Origin: a virus
IMG/VR virus record: IMGVR_UViG_3300025874_002696
Location: 1-35,517 of that record
DNA length: 35,517 nt
Direction: 5' to 3' (one strand)
Part shown: positions 1 through 7,420 of the stretch, one piece after another
Layout of the letters: each line of letters begins with the position of its first letter
Numbering within the stretch: the first letter of the stretch is position 1
The notes under the pieces: generated by a model
Databases searched by the model: none
What the model saw: the letters and a program-made list of their open reading frames with translations, nothing else
Told to the model about the DNA's origin: nothing
Program-made: the position numbers and the translations under genes

Positions 1-1
1 G

Positions 2-178
2 TTGCTGGTGGAACCTGTTAGGAGACGCCTGAAGCAGTTGCGTCCTGTGGATATGCATGAACGCACGAAGCAATTGGAGGCGAAGAGGGACCTAGCAAGG
101 GAGCAGTTGAAGGAGCACAGCAGGCCAACGAAGAGGAGGAGGGGGTTGCTTCAAGGTGGTAGGAGTCCAAGGTGCTAA
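2..178 (+). CDS. C-terminal fragment of a basic protein (5' truncated)
   Basis: An open frame enters from the left edge and runs 58 codons to a TAA, so only the C-terminus is present. The visible part is strongly basic and helix-prone, with many Arg, Lys, Glu and Gln and a basic cluster (TKRRRG) before a Gly/Arg/Pro-rich end, LLQGGRSPRC. This composition fits a DNA-, RNA- or core-associated structural protein, but I recognise no family. After the stop, the same frame stays open for another 24 codons to a TAA at 251-253 and repeats a similar ending (RRLLQIGGQGGSC). The first stop may therefore be a nonsense change or a readthrough site. Function unknown. Confidence 0.5.
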   Translation: MLVEPVRRRLKQLRPVDMHERTKQLEAKRDLAREQLKEHSRPTKRRRGLLQGGRSPRC

Positions 179-270
179 AGTGCGGTGATTGTCGTTCCTA
201 ACCCCTACGACAGGCGTTTGCTTCAAATTGGAGGTCAAGGGGGGTCGTGTTAACTTTCAATCATAAAATA

Positions 271-1074
271 TTAAATACGTTGTAGCATATATTTATTCAC
301 CGCATCCATGTACCCATCTCTGTAATACATTACGGCAATATGATCACACACCAGTGCCAATACCATAGCAACTAGGGCCGTAATGTCAACTCCATTTCCA
401 CTGTCCCCCACCAAAATGGACAATCCGCTGAGTGCCACCGCCCCCGATATAATCTTCAACCCTTTCGACCCCGTGTTCAATCGGAGCATCTGAATACGTT
501 CTAGTCCGCACAGGAATTCAACATACAGTTGAACCTGGCCTTCTGGCGATACAAATGCAGACAGACCAGCCAATGAGATGTATATGATAAGTGATGCGAT
601 TAGGAGGACTATAACACCGTCTACATTTTCATGGTTTGTTAAGTTCACAATCACTAGAATGGTAGAGAGTGATGCCAGTACAAACTTTGCAATGTGAATT
701 AGCATGTACCATCTGACGCTCTCGTTCCGAATCACTTTTCGTTTCGAAGAATCTTTGAACTTATGACCCAAATAGGATGCTACCAACGTGGCCACAACGG
801 ATATTCCCAATAGGGTGTTTGAATCGTCGTTAATGTGTTCACCGTATGCATAAGATTGAGCTAGCAATGAGGCTACCGCCACTACGATAAAAATCCACTG
901 ACCTATATCCCCCAAGAATCGTTTCAGCATCGGTATAACAAACATGAGGGCCAAGAAAACAATGGATAGAACACAACTGGTACAGTCGTTGTGATGGTTT
1001 GCCAAGTTAATGGACTGCAATACGATGGACGCAATGGTGAGGACCACAACGGTTCCCATAAGAAGCATCTTCAT
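271..1074 (-). CDS. Multi-pass membrane protein of unknown function
   Basis: This 267-residue protein is dominated by hydrophobic segments. About seven candidate membrane helices are visible: residues 3-24, 33-52, 60-75, 88-106, 122-143, 151-172 and 205-250, the last probably a pair. A short basic loop (KFKDSSKRK) lies near the middle and is probably cytosolic. I recognise no catalytic motif or family. The ATG follows an AT-rich TATA-like stretch at about 1083-1105 (minus sense). It is the first of several multi-pass membrane proteins in the left 5 kb, next to a TLC-domain gene on the same strand. A role in envelope or host-membrane remodelling is inference from context only. Confidence 0.65.
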   Translation of the reverse strand: MKMLLMGTVVVLTIASIVLQSINLANHHNDCTSCVLSIVFLALMFVIPMLKRFLGDIGQWIFIVVAVASLLAQSYAYGEHINDDSNTLLGISVVATLVASYLGHKFKDSSKRKVIRNESVRWYMLIHIAKFVLASLSTILVIVNLTNHENVDGVIVLLIASLIIYISLAGLSAFVSPEGQVQLYVEFLCGLERIQMLRLNTGSKGLKIISGAVALSGLSILVGDSGNGVDITALVAMVLALVCDHIAVMYYRDGYMDAVNKYMLQRI

Positions 1075-1109
1075 GTTTATTGGATATATGAATATATAAT
1101 ATATACGTA

Positions 1110-1739
1110 TTATTTACTGAATAACCACCGCATCAATACTATATCGTCAAATACGACAAAGCTTATCATAATACAGTACAATAGCTCGTGGTATACCCAC
1201 TTCAACGTACATAGTTGATAGGTCCAACTTACCAGACAAACCGACGCATACAGGTATTTGGATAGGTCTCTTAACTGGACTAGCCACGGGGGGTGGTCCT
1301 GGTAGCAGAGTCGGAGTCCTAGGTACAGGTTGACGGGAAAGGCAATTGCGGACGCATATGTAAAGTAAAATAGCATCTGTGCAACGTGCGAGGTCTGGAA
1401 GTCTATTGTGAGAGCTCCCATTAAGAACATGATACTGGTAGTATGGTGAATCCTGGTGGACGTCGGTAGGTGTTCGCACATGAAGATGCCCATTATATCG
1501 TTGGATACGTATATTATAGCAAACGTTCGGATACTGGAGTTGTCCCAACCATTGAGGCATAGAAATGACATGATAAACAGTAGTGCCAGAGAAAATGCCT
1601 TTATGACGTTCTTTACAATGTAATTCTTCTTGTTGGAGGCCTCAAACAGCGGTGTGTTCCTTTTTAGGGCATTGTCAACGATAGGGTACAGTTTGTACAG
1701 GAATGAGCAGTATGCGACAAGAAATGCGATATGATACAT
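1110..1739 (-). CDS. TLC (TRAM-LAG1-CLN8) domain-like membrane protein
   Basis: The 209-residue protein has about six hydrophobic segments. In the middle it carries the pattern I associate with TLC domains: Asp81 in YVSNDIMG, then LPTSTRIHH with His98-His99 at the start of a helix. TLC proteins include ceramide synthases (acyl-CoA-dependent N-acylation of sphingoid bases in the ER) and TLCD/TMEM56-type proteins linked to membrane lipid composition. The short length and absence of other domains fit the TLCD group better than full ceramide synthases. It shares strand and tight spacing with the 271-1074 membrane gene, and two CREST-type genes lie elsewhere in the window, so a lipid-modifying role is plausible. 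Assignment rests on the D...HH pattern and topology. Confidence 0.55.
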   Translation of the reverse strand: MYHIAFLVAYCSFLYKLYPIVDNALKRNTPLFEASNKKNYIVKNVIKAFSLALLFIMSFLCLNGWDNSSIRTFAIIYVSNDIMGIFMCEHLPTSTRIHHTTSIMFLMGALTIDFQTSHVAQMLFYFTYASAIAFPVNLYLGLRLCYQDHPPWLVQLRDLSKYLYASVCLVSWTYQLCTLKWVYHELLYCIMISFVVFDDIVLMRWLFSK

Positions 1740-1756
1740 ATATATATCGTTCTTGT

Positions 1757-1966
1757 ATGAATAAACGGATGTTTAAATATATGATTATGGTATACTTTCT
1801 AATTGCAACGTTAATCGGCGAATACGTACCACAGCGTGATGCAAATGGGGCATTGTCGTCGAAGCAGTGCTGGGGTTCGACTGGAACCTGTTGGTGTCAA
1901 TATAGTACGGACAGGAAACATTTTAGAATTGCCGACGACAGAGATTGTCCAAACGGACCTATATAA
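1757..1966 (+). CDS. Small secreted protein with thyroglobulin type-1-like domain
   Basis: From the ATG at 1757 this encodes 69 residues: a basic N-terminus, a hydrophobic stretch (MIMVYFLIATLIG) acting as signal peptide or anchor, then YVPQRDANG, QCWGSTGTCWC and DRDC. The order Y-x-P-Q, Q-C, S-T-G, C-W-C, then a final Cys is the thyroglobulin type-1 signature; in animals several such domains inhibit cysteine proteases. The usual first Cys after PQ is Arg here, so one disulfide is probably lost. An in-frame ATG at 1703 exists but would overlap the oppositely transcribed TLC gene and put residues before the signal peptide, so I prefer 1757. The downstream secreted gene is on the same strand, 20 bases away. 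Confidence 0.55.
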   Translation: MNKRMFKYMIMVYFLIATLIGEYVPQRDANGALSSKQCWGSTGTCWCQYSTDRKHFRIADDRDCPNGPI

Positions 1967-1986
1967 ACAGATGCAGCTTCTTTTAA

Positions 1987-2397
1987 ATGAAACTCTTTCT
2001 ATTTGCATTGTTACTATCAACCGCAAAAGCATGGTCAACTGGTGCAACTGGCACGTCAATGGTCGAGTGTCCGTCTACGGCAGGGGAGGCACTGATGGAT
2101 TCAAATGTCGATGCCCTGAACGAATGCAGTGCAGCGACGCTGAGGCGCTACTACAACGAGAACGACTGTTGTATTGTGAATTTAGCGGAGTGCAACTACA
2201 TTGAACGCGCGTGGTGGGTACATGTCAACGTACTGAGGCACAGGCCGCTTTGCATCTACCCATCGCTTCGTTTGGGCCACCCACAACGGAAGAAGCACGT
2301 GGCGAGGAGGAGGCTTTTCAAACGAATTAAACAACGCTCGCGTCTCGCAGCTGGTGGTAGGGGTTCTTTATCGATTTTAAGGCAAAGTATAGCATGA
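1987..2397 (+). CDS. Secreted protein of unknown function, probably frameshifted near 2210
   Basis: The N-terminus is a clear signal peptide (MKLFLFALLLSTAKA), followed by a short Cys-containing mature region (VECP, NECS, NDCCIV, AECNY). A TATA-like ATATAAAC at about 1961-1968 lies upstream. As read, the frame goes on into a very basic tail and overlaps the 3' end of the opposite CREST gene by 71 bases. If the frame shifts near the CGCGCG at 2206-2211, the alternative frame gives a neutral-to-acidic tail (RVVGTCQRTEAQAALH, then PTTEEARGEEEAFQTN) and stops at 2328-2330, meeting the opposite gene's stop almost exactly. I think that is the genuine end, so this copy is either broken or contains a sequencing indel. 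No family recognised. Confidence 0.5.
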   Translation: MKLFLFALLLSTAKAWSTGATGTSMVECPSTAGEALMDSNVDALNECSAATLRRYYNENDCCIVNLAECNYIERAWWVHVNVLRHRPLCIYPSLRLGHPQRKKHVARRRLFKRIKQRSRLAAGGRGSLSILRQSIA

Positions 2398-3022
2398 TGT
2401 ACGCCGAACAGTGCCATATGCTATGGACAAATCCGTATTTTTGTGGATCCATCTCACCAGCTACAATAAATGATATACTGGCAACTACTGCACATGCACA
2501 TGCCATTCCAATGTAAACATTGTCGCGAATGTCCACTGGCTTACAGGTACGATACATTAAATATAATAACAATAACGCAAACATCACCGCACTTACAATT
2601 TCAAATATCTTCCATGTACCAACCTGAGCCTCCCCCATGGCCCCCATAAACACCCCTGACCCCGCAATCAGTAGAAATGCCCATTCTGGTATGTATTCAT
2701 ATACCAATAGGAAGAATGTACTCATAATGAGAACGTTTTGCGCCGCAACGTCCCATCGATCAAAGTATTCAAACAGACCGTAGTACCCTATCTTCGACAG
2801 ATGGTACAACACGGATGTCATAACCGAATAGACCAGAACGATGCAATACCACCGTGTGTGAGACACCAGGATAAGACTTGGCACCGCCAGTAGATGCGTT
2901 AGCATAACGATCCAATCCCCCACCACCTTCAGCCCCTCGTTTGGTGGTATAAGTGATAGGACAAAACACACCGTGTTAAGTACAATAAACAATATTATAA
3001 AAAAATAATCTATGCCCTGCAT
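2327..3022 (-). CDS. CREST-superfamily seven-helix membrane protein (TMEM8/ceramidase-like)
   Basis: The 231-residue protein has about seven hydrophobic segments and the metal-site pattern of the CREST superfamily (alkaline ceramidases, PAQR receptors, Per1, TMEM8/myomaker): S-x3-H in SVLYH (Ser70, His74), an Asp in FDRWD (Asp91) and H-x3-H in HSIWH (His200, His204) in the last helix. Known members are lipid hydrolases or receptors whose Ser, Asp and three His residues bind zinc. RWD and HSIWH look closest to the TMEM8/myomaker branch. A TATAAATAG element lies at about 3042-3050. A second protein with the same residues is encoded at 30848-31690. Amide hydrolysis of a host or viral lipid is inferred from family; substrate unknown. 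Confidence 0.6.
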   Translation of the reverse strand: MQGIDYFFIILFIVLNTVCFVLSLIPPNEGLKVVGDWIVMLTHLLAVPSLILVSHTRWYCIVLVYSVMTSVLYHLSKIGYYGLFEYFDRWDVAAQNVLIMSTFFLLVYEYIPEWAFLLIAGSGVFMGAMGEAQVGTWKIFEIVSAVMFALLLLYLMYRTCKPVDIRDNVYIGMACACAVVASISFIVAGEMDPQKYGFVHSIWHCSAYIMLYFALKSIKNPYHQLRDASVV

Positions 3023-3060
3023 GTTTATAAAAAAGTATCTCCTATTTATACGATTACTTG

Positions 3061-4608
3061 CTACATCCCTAGTGCGGACGGGTCCTTTTTAAATGTATCG
3101 CTCCAGGCGAGTCCCCTCGCCGTGGAGCACGCGCACGAATCGTCCGAATAGAACACCGTGCTGGCTGCTGTAGTTCCAAACAGCTCTGTGAATATTTCCC
3201 TGTACAGGAAGGCTTCTTTGGTCTGTGGCGTTTGAAATGGGTACGTTTCATCGGCCTTGCCAAAGTTGTGGACGGTCTTTTCTGCATGGTCTTTTAATGC
3301 TTGAATCCAATCGGATCCGACACCATCGGAAAACTGCTCCTTTTTTCGCTGTGCCAGGTCTTTTGTCAGGTAGTGTCCAAATTCTTCCCGCAACAACCAC
3401 TTGGTAGGCTTTTCTCCGTCTGGGTGCGTACCCGATAGTTTGTTCACTGGATCCATGACGTTCATGGCGTAATTCACTAGGTGTTTGTCCAGAAATGGGA
3501 CTCTCGTTTCGATCCCATGACAGGCCATTGTTTTGTTGGCTCGTAGACAATCGTGGTAATGGAGGCGATTCATCTTATCGACGCATTCAGCATGCATTTC
3601 CCCCCTAGTTGGACAGTGTTTGCAGTAAAGATACCCCCCAAACAATTCATCGGAACCCTCCCCACTGAATATCACTTTGATTCCACACTTCCTTATGTAC
3701 TTCCCCAACAAATACATTGGAATAGACGCTCGAATGGTAGTGACATCGTATGATTCGATTGCGTATATGACACTCCTCAACACTTCCAGGCCTTCCTGTA
3801 CGGTGAATACGTACTCGTGGTGGTGAGAATCCAACTCTGTCGCCATCGCCTTTGCCTTTGCCAAGTCGGGGGAACCTTTCAATCCGATGCTAAAGGTGTG
3901 CATACAACCGTTCCACTTCACGTTTGCCCAGTTTTCGTGGTTGTATATCATGGAGCCGATAATAGACGAGTCTAGACCACCTGACAGTAGAACGCCCCAT
4001 GGAACGTCCAACGAAAGTCGTTTGTCAATTGAATCGAACATGAGGGCCTCCAGATCACCACTAACATATGATGCGGATGGCGGTTCTGTTACATAAAGAG
4101 GTGCATATGGTGTGGAACCGTTTTTAGTCACCAGGTGTCCAGGTTGCACGATTTTTGCGTTCAACCCCTTCAATGCCTTCAATTCACTGGAGAACCACAC
4201 CGTGTCGTTCTCCTGTGCAGTGTATAGTGGTATGACGCCAACTGGGTCCCTAGCCGCGTAATAATCACCAGTTTCCATGTTGTAGGCAACGTATGCGAAT
4301 ATACCATCCAGTCGGTTGGGAGTTTCGACTGGCCCATGGTCTTGAATCGTTTTAAGGATATGGTACGAATCGGACTGTTTCATATCACTTGCGTTGTATA
4401 TTTCACCGTTGTGAACAATAACCCAGGGACCGCTCTCAATTGGTTGTTTGCCGCCCATGGGATTGGTGATGCAGTTTCTGGTGTGACCAGCGATATATTT
4501 GTCACCTGCAACGATCCTGTATTCATCGGGTCCACGGGGAATTAATGTTTGCAGGCGTTCATCGAAGGATGCATCGGTAGAATTCAAAACAAATAGAATG
4601 CCACACAT
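3061..4608 (-). CDS. asnB: Asparagine synthetase, glutamine-hydrolysing
   Basis: A class II amidotransferase of 515 residues that makes Asn from Asp, ATP and Gln. Cys2 directly after the initiator Met (MCGILFVLN) is the glutaminase nucleophile. The N-terminal domain also shows RGPDEYR and HNGEIYN. The synthetase domain shows the PP-loop LLSGGLDSS at about residue 208 and the conserved FSGEGSDELFGGY at about 318, followed by ETRVPFLDKHLVNYAM. All expected active-site motifs are present; total length is slightly below the 550-560 residues of bacterial AsnB and animal ASNS. The start is fixed by the required Cys2 and follows a TATAAAAG element at about 4628-4636. Asparagine synthetases are known in several giant viruses. 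It may relieve asparagine limitation for a virus with many N-glycosylated proteins (inference). Confidence 0.95.
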   Translation of the reverse strand: MCGILFVLNSTDASFDERLQTLIPRGPDEYRIVAGDKYIAGHTRNCITNPMGGKQPIESGPWVIVHNGEIYNASDMKQSDSYHILKTIQDHGPVETPNRLDGIFAYVAYNMETGDYYAARDPVGVIPLYTAQENDTVWFSSELKALKGLNAKIVQPGHLVTKNGSTPYAPLYVTEPPSASYVSGDLEALMFDSIDKRLSLDVPWGVLLSGGLDSSIIGSMIYNHENWANVKWNGCMHTFSIGLKGSPDLAKAKAMATELDSHHHEYVFTVQEGLEVLRSVIYAIESYDVTTIRASIPMYLLGKYIRKCGIKVIFSGEGSDELFGGYLYCKHCPTRGEMHAECVDKMNRLHYHDCLRANKTMACHGIETRVPFLDKHLVNYAMNVMDPVNKLSGTHPDGEKPTKWLLREEFGHYLTKDLAQRKKEQFSDGVGSDWIQALKDHAEKTVHNFGKADETYPFQTPQTKEAFLYREIFTELFGTTAASTVFYSDDSCACSTARGLAWSDTFKKDPSALGM

Positions 4609-4637
4609 TTATTAACAAAACGACTGCTTTTATACTA

Positions 4638-4925
4638 TTATTTCGGCAGAATATCTTTTTTGGGGCACCACCATCGGTCTCGCACGATGGCCAATAGAAT
4701 CAACACGTAGAGGAAGGTTACCAACGAGGACTCGATAGCTAGTATGTACAATTCCAATACAAAGCCATAGGCTGCCCATGTAAGCGCTGCTACCAAATGC
4801 AGTAGTATGGAGTGAGAATGAAAATTGTCGGTGGTGTGTAAGTGTCTCACTTTCCAGACCTGTGGTATGTTCGATACGGTAGACAGCGTAGCACCTACGG
4901 ACGCCAGTATAACAGGTACATTCAT
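4638..4925 (-). CDS. PQ-loop / SemiSWEET-like small membrane transporter
   Basis: The ATG at 4925 gives a 95-residue protein with three hydrophobic helices (about 3-19, 38-58, 62-82) and a PQ-loop motif at the end of helix 1, SNIPQVWKVRH (Pro21-Gln22). One three-helix bundle with a PQ motif is the size and plan of bacterial SemiSWEETs, which work as dimers. Eukaryotic relatives carry two such bundles (SWEET sugar transporters, cystinosin/PQLC2-type lysosomal amino-acid transporters, MPC). A longer frame upstream starts only with TTG and crosses the promoter region, so I reject it. A TATATAATATAT element lies just upstream, shared divergently with the 4974 gene. It follows asparagine synthetase tail to head on the same strand. 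Substrate cannot be told from sequence. Confidence 0.65.
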   Translation of the reverse strand: MNVPVILASVGATLSTVSNIPQVWKVRHLHTTDNFHSHSILLHLVAALTWAAYGFVLELYILAIESSLVTFLYVLILLAIVRDRWWCPKKDILPK

Positions 4926-4973
4926 TTCATAACAAAAAAAATATATTATATATGATGATTTGTCTATCTTAAA

Positions 4974-7418
4974 ATGACTGTACACGATGATCTTGTTGCA
5001 TTGATTCGTAGTTATGATGATAGTGTTCAAAGTGATGGAGAATCCGATGAGAAGAAAACTGAAACTAGTGATGCGATCATAGCACTCTTAAGCAGAGAAA
5101 TGCCATCTTCCCAACGTACTCTATTGTTATCTGAATACACGAATTCGGAATTGGAGTGTGCGAAAATAATATACAATTATTTGGCATTGAAGGGCTTTTT
5201 ACGAGTCCTAAGGAGGTTTGATCAAAGTATATTACTCGAAGATTTCGACAATGGACTCGTTGACATGGAACGAAATGAAAACACATTCCATTGTGCGGCG
5301 AAGTGCGAAGACGATCGATTCAGCATGATTCTGTTTCTATTGAGTCATTTTGAGCCAGCTAACGAAACGACAGGTGCAATAATGAACCGTTTGTTCACCA
5401 TGGAAAATATTGGTGATGAGACTCCACTTTATTGTTTGTTTGAACATCTTCTCCGCGCGAACGGTCAACAACAAATCGAGCAAGAGTACATTATATTGCG
5501 CATGTTTCTACAGGACACCAACTTTCTATGGCTATCGATAGCAGCGATGTATCATCTGAACAGTATTCGTTTACAAGTGTACGACGATATGATGCAGATG
5601 GTTGTGGGTTTAGAAAATGACAATAATCTCCCACGGTTTGTGATGAATATAAGTGACATGATTCGTGTCGCATTGGACGATATCGGTTGGTTGATCGAAT
5701 CGGACGATGAATCAGACGATGATAGCGTAGCTACCGTAACAGATACCCCAGTTGATCCCTTTCCACCTCCACCCGTGTTGTCAGACGAGGTGAGAACACA
5801 ACTGGACATTGCTATCGGTCGTAGACAACAACAAACGATAATAACCCTCCTCCGTGATAACCCTGAAATACCATATGCGATTGGGTCTTCTCTATTTTCT
5901 GGTCTTCTCTATTTTAATACATTCATAGACAGGAGTCTTATCTTGGTAGTGTTGGCGTCGATAGAGGTACTGGAATCGGAGGGCGACATTACGAGTGGTA
6001 GGCTCAATGATGGCCTTTCCTCACCATTTCATCATGCAGCTGATAGTAGTTTGTTTTCGAGACTTTTAACGATACTCATAGGAAGTGTAGGTGCACATCA
6101 CGAGTCGAGATTAGGACGGATATTGACATCGTATGACAACGAAGACACAACTCCATTGATGTCGTTGTTCGATAAAATAAACGGCGAGTTTATGGAATAT
6201 ACAGCTAACTCTGACGACGACGCTTTCTTGTTACAACAGAGATACGATAGCGTAAAAGATTTCTTAACTAGCACCGAAGGACAATTGTTTCTGAGGCTGT
6301 CGTTTGGTAACGATGCGATTATTACCAGGTATCATCTGTACCAGAATGATCTACAGGAAGCAGAGGATGAGGCAGAACTTGAAGTAGAAGATGACGAAAA
6401 GCTATCAAAAATACTAAAAGATTGTTTGCCCGATGATATCTCGCGCAACCTATCCAACGAGTTGAATGCAGTGGGGAACTACGCCGAATTAAATACTTAT
6501 TACACTCTGAATGAATTCCGAACACTACAGACTCCCCAATTCGGACGAGATAAGTTGACGTTTCACATTGAAGGAAAAGACGTGGACTGTGATATCGGCG
6601 ATGCTGAAACAAGCAAATACATACCAGTGAAAATTGATGTACAACACCCTGCCCGATCGGGGGAATGGATTTCGCGTCACAATTGGGACAAGGATGGCGA
6701 TGGGAAATTGTACATATTTTGTGCGATTGAATTAAAGGAGTATTTGAACACCCACACTGGAACCTACGGACTGGGTGTACACAATGGAGATACCTATTAC
6801 GAGAACAATGCATTCAACGATACGAATCCCTTCAATCGAAAAACTATAGTTGGGGTACAGTACCTTTCCAAGGATGAGATCACCGAAGAAGAGGGCAAGT
6901 ACAGCTTAACTAACAGCAAAATGGCGCGGTATCACATTCGTATTGCACCAGACCACATGAAGAAGTTTGCTACGGTACTGTCTGAGATTCAGCAGAACAA
7001 ACGCTTAATAAAGGAGCGCGAACAGGACAAAAAGACATACGAGGGGGCGTTGAAAACACTAGCAGACACCCCAATGTTGACTATGCTTCGTAGACGTCTG
7101 CAATCGGCCCGTGATCTCTTGGCGGAGGAAGAGGCAAAGGATAGGTCTCAATTCAACGAACGAGAGATACAGCTGTGGGAGGAAGAAGTCACTGGTGCGC
7201 GCAATAGAATAGATCAATTGAAGGCAATGATTAAACGAGAAGAAGAAAAGCTAAGGATAATGGAGGAGGAAAGGCTCATGAGAGAGGAGGAAGAAATAAA
7301 GAGAAAGATAAAAAAGAAAGAAGAAGAACTCCGAGAACTCAAGAGAATAAGAGAGGGTGTTGCAGAGGGCGGTAGTCCAAAGAAACGACAGAAAAATTAT
7401 TTACCTTTAAAATTTTAA
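4974..7418 (+). CDS. Large acidic protein with duplicated ankyrin-like module and C-terminal coiled coil
   Basis: An 814-residue soluble protein. An internal duplication is visible: FHCAA about residue 103 with DETPLYCLFEHL about 148, and again FHHAA about 351 with DTTPLMSLFDKI about 391. Spacing is similar (about 41-46 residues) and each is followed by another helical block. The FHxAA and TPL signatures resemble divergent ankyrin repeats. An acidic linker (DDESDDDS) near residue 245 is followed by a Pro-rich patch. Residues 520-660 form a separate folded region, including NWDKDGDGKLYIF, which resembles a calcium loop. Residues about 680-800 are a charged coiled coil ending in a basic patch (PKKRQK). 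Function unknown; a scaffold or host-factor adaptor is possible. It converges on the giant membrane gene with only two bases between stops. Confidence 0.7.
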   Translation: MTVHDDLVALIRSYDDSVQSDGESDEKKTETSDAIIALLSREMPSSQRTLLLSEYTNSELECAKIIYNYLALKGFLRVLRRFDQSILLEDFDNGLVDMERNENTFHCAAKCEDDRFSMILFLLSHFEPANETTGAIMNRLFTMENIGDETPLYCLFEHLLRANGQQQIEQEYIILRMFLQDTNFLWLSIAAMYHLNSIRLQVYDDMMQMVVGLENDNNLPRFVMNISDMIRVALDDIGWLIESDDESDDDSVATVTDTPVDPFPPPPVLSDEVRTQLDIAIGRRQQQTIITLLRDNPEIPYAIGSSLFSGLLYFNTFIDRSLILVVLASIEVLESEGDITSGRLNDGLSSPFHHAADSSLFSRLLTILIGSVGAHHESRLGRILTSYDNEDTTPLMSLFDKINGEFMEYTANSDDDAFLLQQRYDSVKDFLTSTEGQLFLRLSFGNDAIITRYHLYQNDLQEAEDEAELEVEDDEKLSKILKDCLPDDISRNLSNELNAVGNYAELNTYYTLNEFRTLQTPQFGRDKLTFHIEGKDVDCDIGDAETSKYIPVKIDVQHPARSGEWISRHNWDKDGDGKLYIFCAIELKEYLNTHTGTYGLGVHNGDTYYENNAFNDTNPFNRKTIVGVQYLSKDEITEEEGKYSLTNSKMARYHIRIAPDHMKKFATVLSEIQQNKRLIKEREQDKKTYEGALKTLADTPMLTMLRRRLQSARDLLAEEEAKDRSQFNEREIQLWEEEVTGARNRIDQLKAMIKREEEKLRIMEEERLMREEEEIKRKIKKKEEELRELKRIREGVAEGGSPKKRQKNYLPLKF

Positions 7419-7420
7419 TA

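Noticed and set aside
4926-5030. N-terminal extension of the PQ-loop protein
   Set aside because: It would start at TTG, cross the TATA-like region and overlap the divergent gene; the ATG at 4925 directly precedes the first helix.
6322-6813. 163-residue minus-strand frame inside the 814-residue gene
   Set aside because: His/Cys/Arg-rich antisense shadow of a well-supported gene, with no start context.
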